A stretch of DNA of 64,000 nucleotides from Trachythela sp. YZ-2020 (taxonomy: Eukaryota > Cnidaria > Anthozoa > Malacalcyonacea > Clavulariidae). A program made the translations under genes and the position numbers. A model generated the notes under the pieces. The model was not told where the DNA came from. It worked only from the letters and a program-made list of their open reading frames with translations, and searched no databases. This document shows, in pieces, positions 63,257 to 64,000 of this stretch (its first letter is position 1; every line of letters begins with the position of its first letter). The stretch is taken from contig JADLSH010000359.1 in the NCBI GenBank assembly GCA_016169945.1, forward strand, positions 186,001-250,000, read 5' to 3'.

Positions 63257-64000
63257 TCGTAAGACCTCGAGCGTTCCCAACAAAATGACTTGGTCTGATC
63301 ATAATGGAGTCACCTCTACAGCCAACAACCCAGTCGACATCGCCAATCTACTAAATCGCTATTTCTACTCCGTTTTCCAACCTTCTCATAGCAATAATGA
63401 TGAACATACTTTTTCCAACTCGACTGACGACTCCATCACTGAATCGGATGCAATCTTCAACATCACGCTAACATCCGAGGAGGTCTACTATGTTCTTGCA
63501 GCTCTTGATGAAAACAAAGCGACTGGACCAGACAAAATTCCCGCTAAATTGTTGAAGAACTGTGCATCGAGCGTTTGTTCGTCTTTATGTGACATATTCA
63601 ACAAAAGCTTGTCCATAGGTATACTACCGTGCGAGTGGAAACTTTCAAACGTAATTCCAATTCCCAAGAAAAGCCCTGCTGACGAAGTATCAAATTACAG
63701 ACCAATATCTCTCTTGTCTCTGGTCTCTAAAGTTTTTGAACGTTGCGTCTATAACCAACTTATATCTCATGTCTCCAGTCAACTTCATCATCTACAATTT
63801 GGTTTTCTCAAAGGAAAGTCTACCACCTCTCAGCTTCTGCGCGTTCTTCATGATATAAACAAATCGTTAGAAAACCGAAGCCAAGTCGACTTGGTTTACC
63901 TGGACTTCGCAAAAGCATTTGATAAGGTCAGCCATAACCTTCTGTTAGTTAAACTCCAGAGGTTTGGAATAAGAGGAGATCTTCTGTTATGGTTCAAAGA
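63216..64000 (+). CDS. LINE reverse transcriptase, open, runs off the right edge
   Basis: An uninterrupted frame of about 260 codons: KKFWSVFKSVRK, NKATGPDKIPAKLLKNCA, WKLSNVIPIPKKS, SNYRPISLLSLVSKVFERCV, LQFGFLKGKSTTSQLL and VYLDFAKAFDKVSHN. These are the first RT blocks of a CR1/L2/Jockey-like LINE, matching GPDKIP, NYRPIS and DFAKAFD. No stop or frameshift is seen within the window, unlike the other LINEs here, so the copy may be young. It is 5' truncated (no endonuclease) and starts with an inverted hairpin. Confidence 0.85.

Noticed and set aside
63062..63283. 73-codon minus-strand frame
   Set aside because: Created by the hairpin and the antisense of the LINE; no homology of its own.

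Overview
The window looks like nuclear DNA of an invertebrate animal, most likely a cnidarian. It is AT-rich and has spliced genes with GT-AG introns. It is dense in CR1/L2/Jockey-like LINEs, a Penelope-like element, a Crypton-type tyrosine recombinase and many short TIR elements, and it has TTAGGG-type interstitial repeats. The cnidarian call rests on gene families and repeat style and was not tested by any search.

Two host genes can be read. At 3522-7703 (minus) a single long exon encodes a 1393-residue STAND protein: a DZIP3-like HEPN domain, a heptad spacer, a NACHT ATPase and a WD40-like beta-propeller, i.e. an NLR-like sensor with a possible RNase head. At 30774-59873 (minus) twelve exons were assembled by hand. 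They encode an extracellular-type protein: a fibrinogen-like N-terminal part, Cys-rich modules, a short coiled coil and a C-terminal ILEI/FAM3 domain. Most splice phases agree. One exon carries a single-base frameshift in a T run, and the junctions around exons 5-7 are not fully resolved. Two well-formed plus-strand exons (49349-49472 and 59060-59131) lie inside its introns.

Layout: 1-3.5 kb, intergenic with short TIR elements. 3.5-7.7 kb, the HEPN-NACHT gene. 8.6-11 kb, a large palindrome whose left arm was split by a TIR element carrying a 201-bp tandem array. 12.1-13.7 kb, a LINE with an inverted 5' part. 14.5 kb, a TTA-flanked MITE. 16.8-26.1 kb, two copies of a block (signal-peptide-like exon, hAT-like MITEs, 20-bp satellite) separated by a decayed LINE and a palindromic array of tRNA-like units. 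26.3-28.2 kb, a broken Crypton. 28.3-31 kb, a palindrome and nested TIR elements. 31.9-33.9 kb, a head-to-head Penelope-like pair. 34-60 kb, the ILEI gene with transposons in its introns, including a 3-kb LINE at 37.4-40.6 kb and satellites at 51.4-55.4 kb. 60-64 kb, LINE fragments, a ribozyme-like Penelope remnant and a LINE running off the right edge.

The window records layered transposition: several insertions are supported by target duplications, and three also by paralogous empty sites. Assignments to clade or superfamily come from motifs and target-site rules read by eye.
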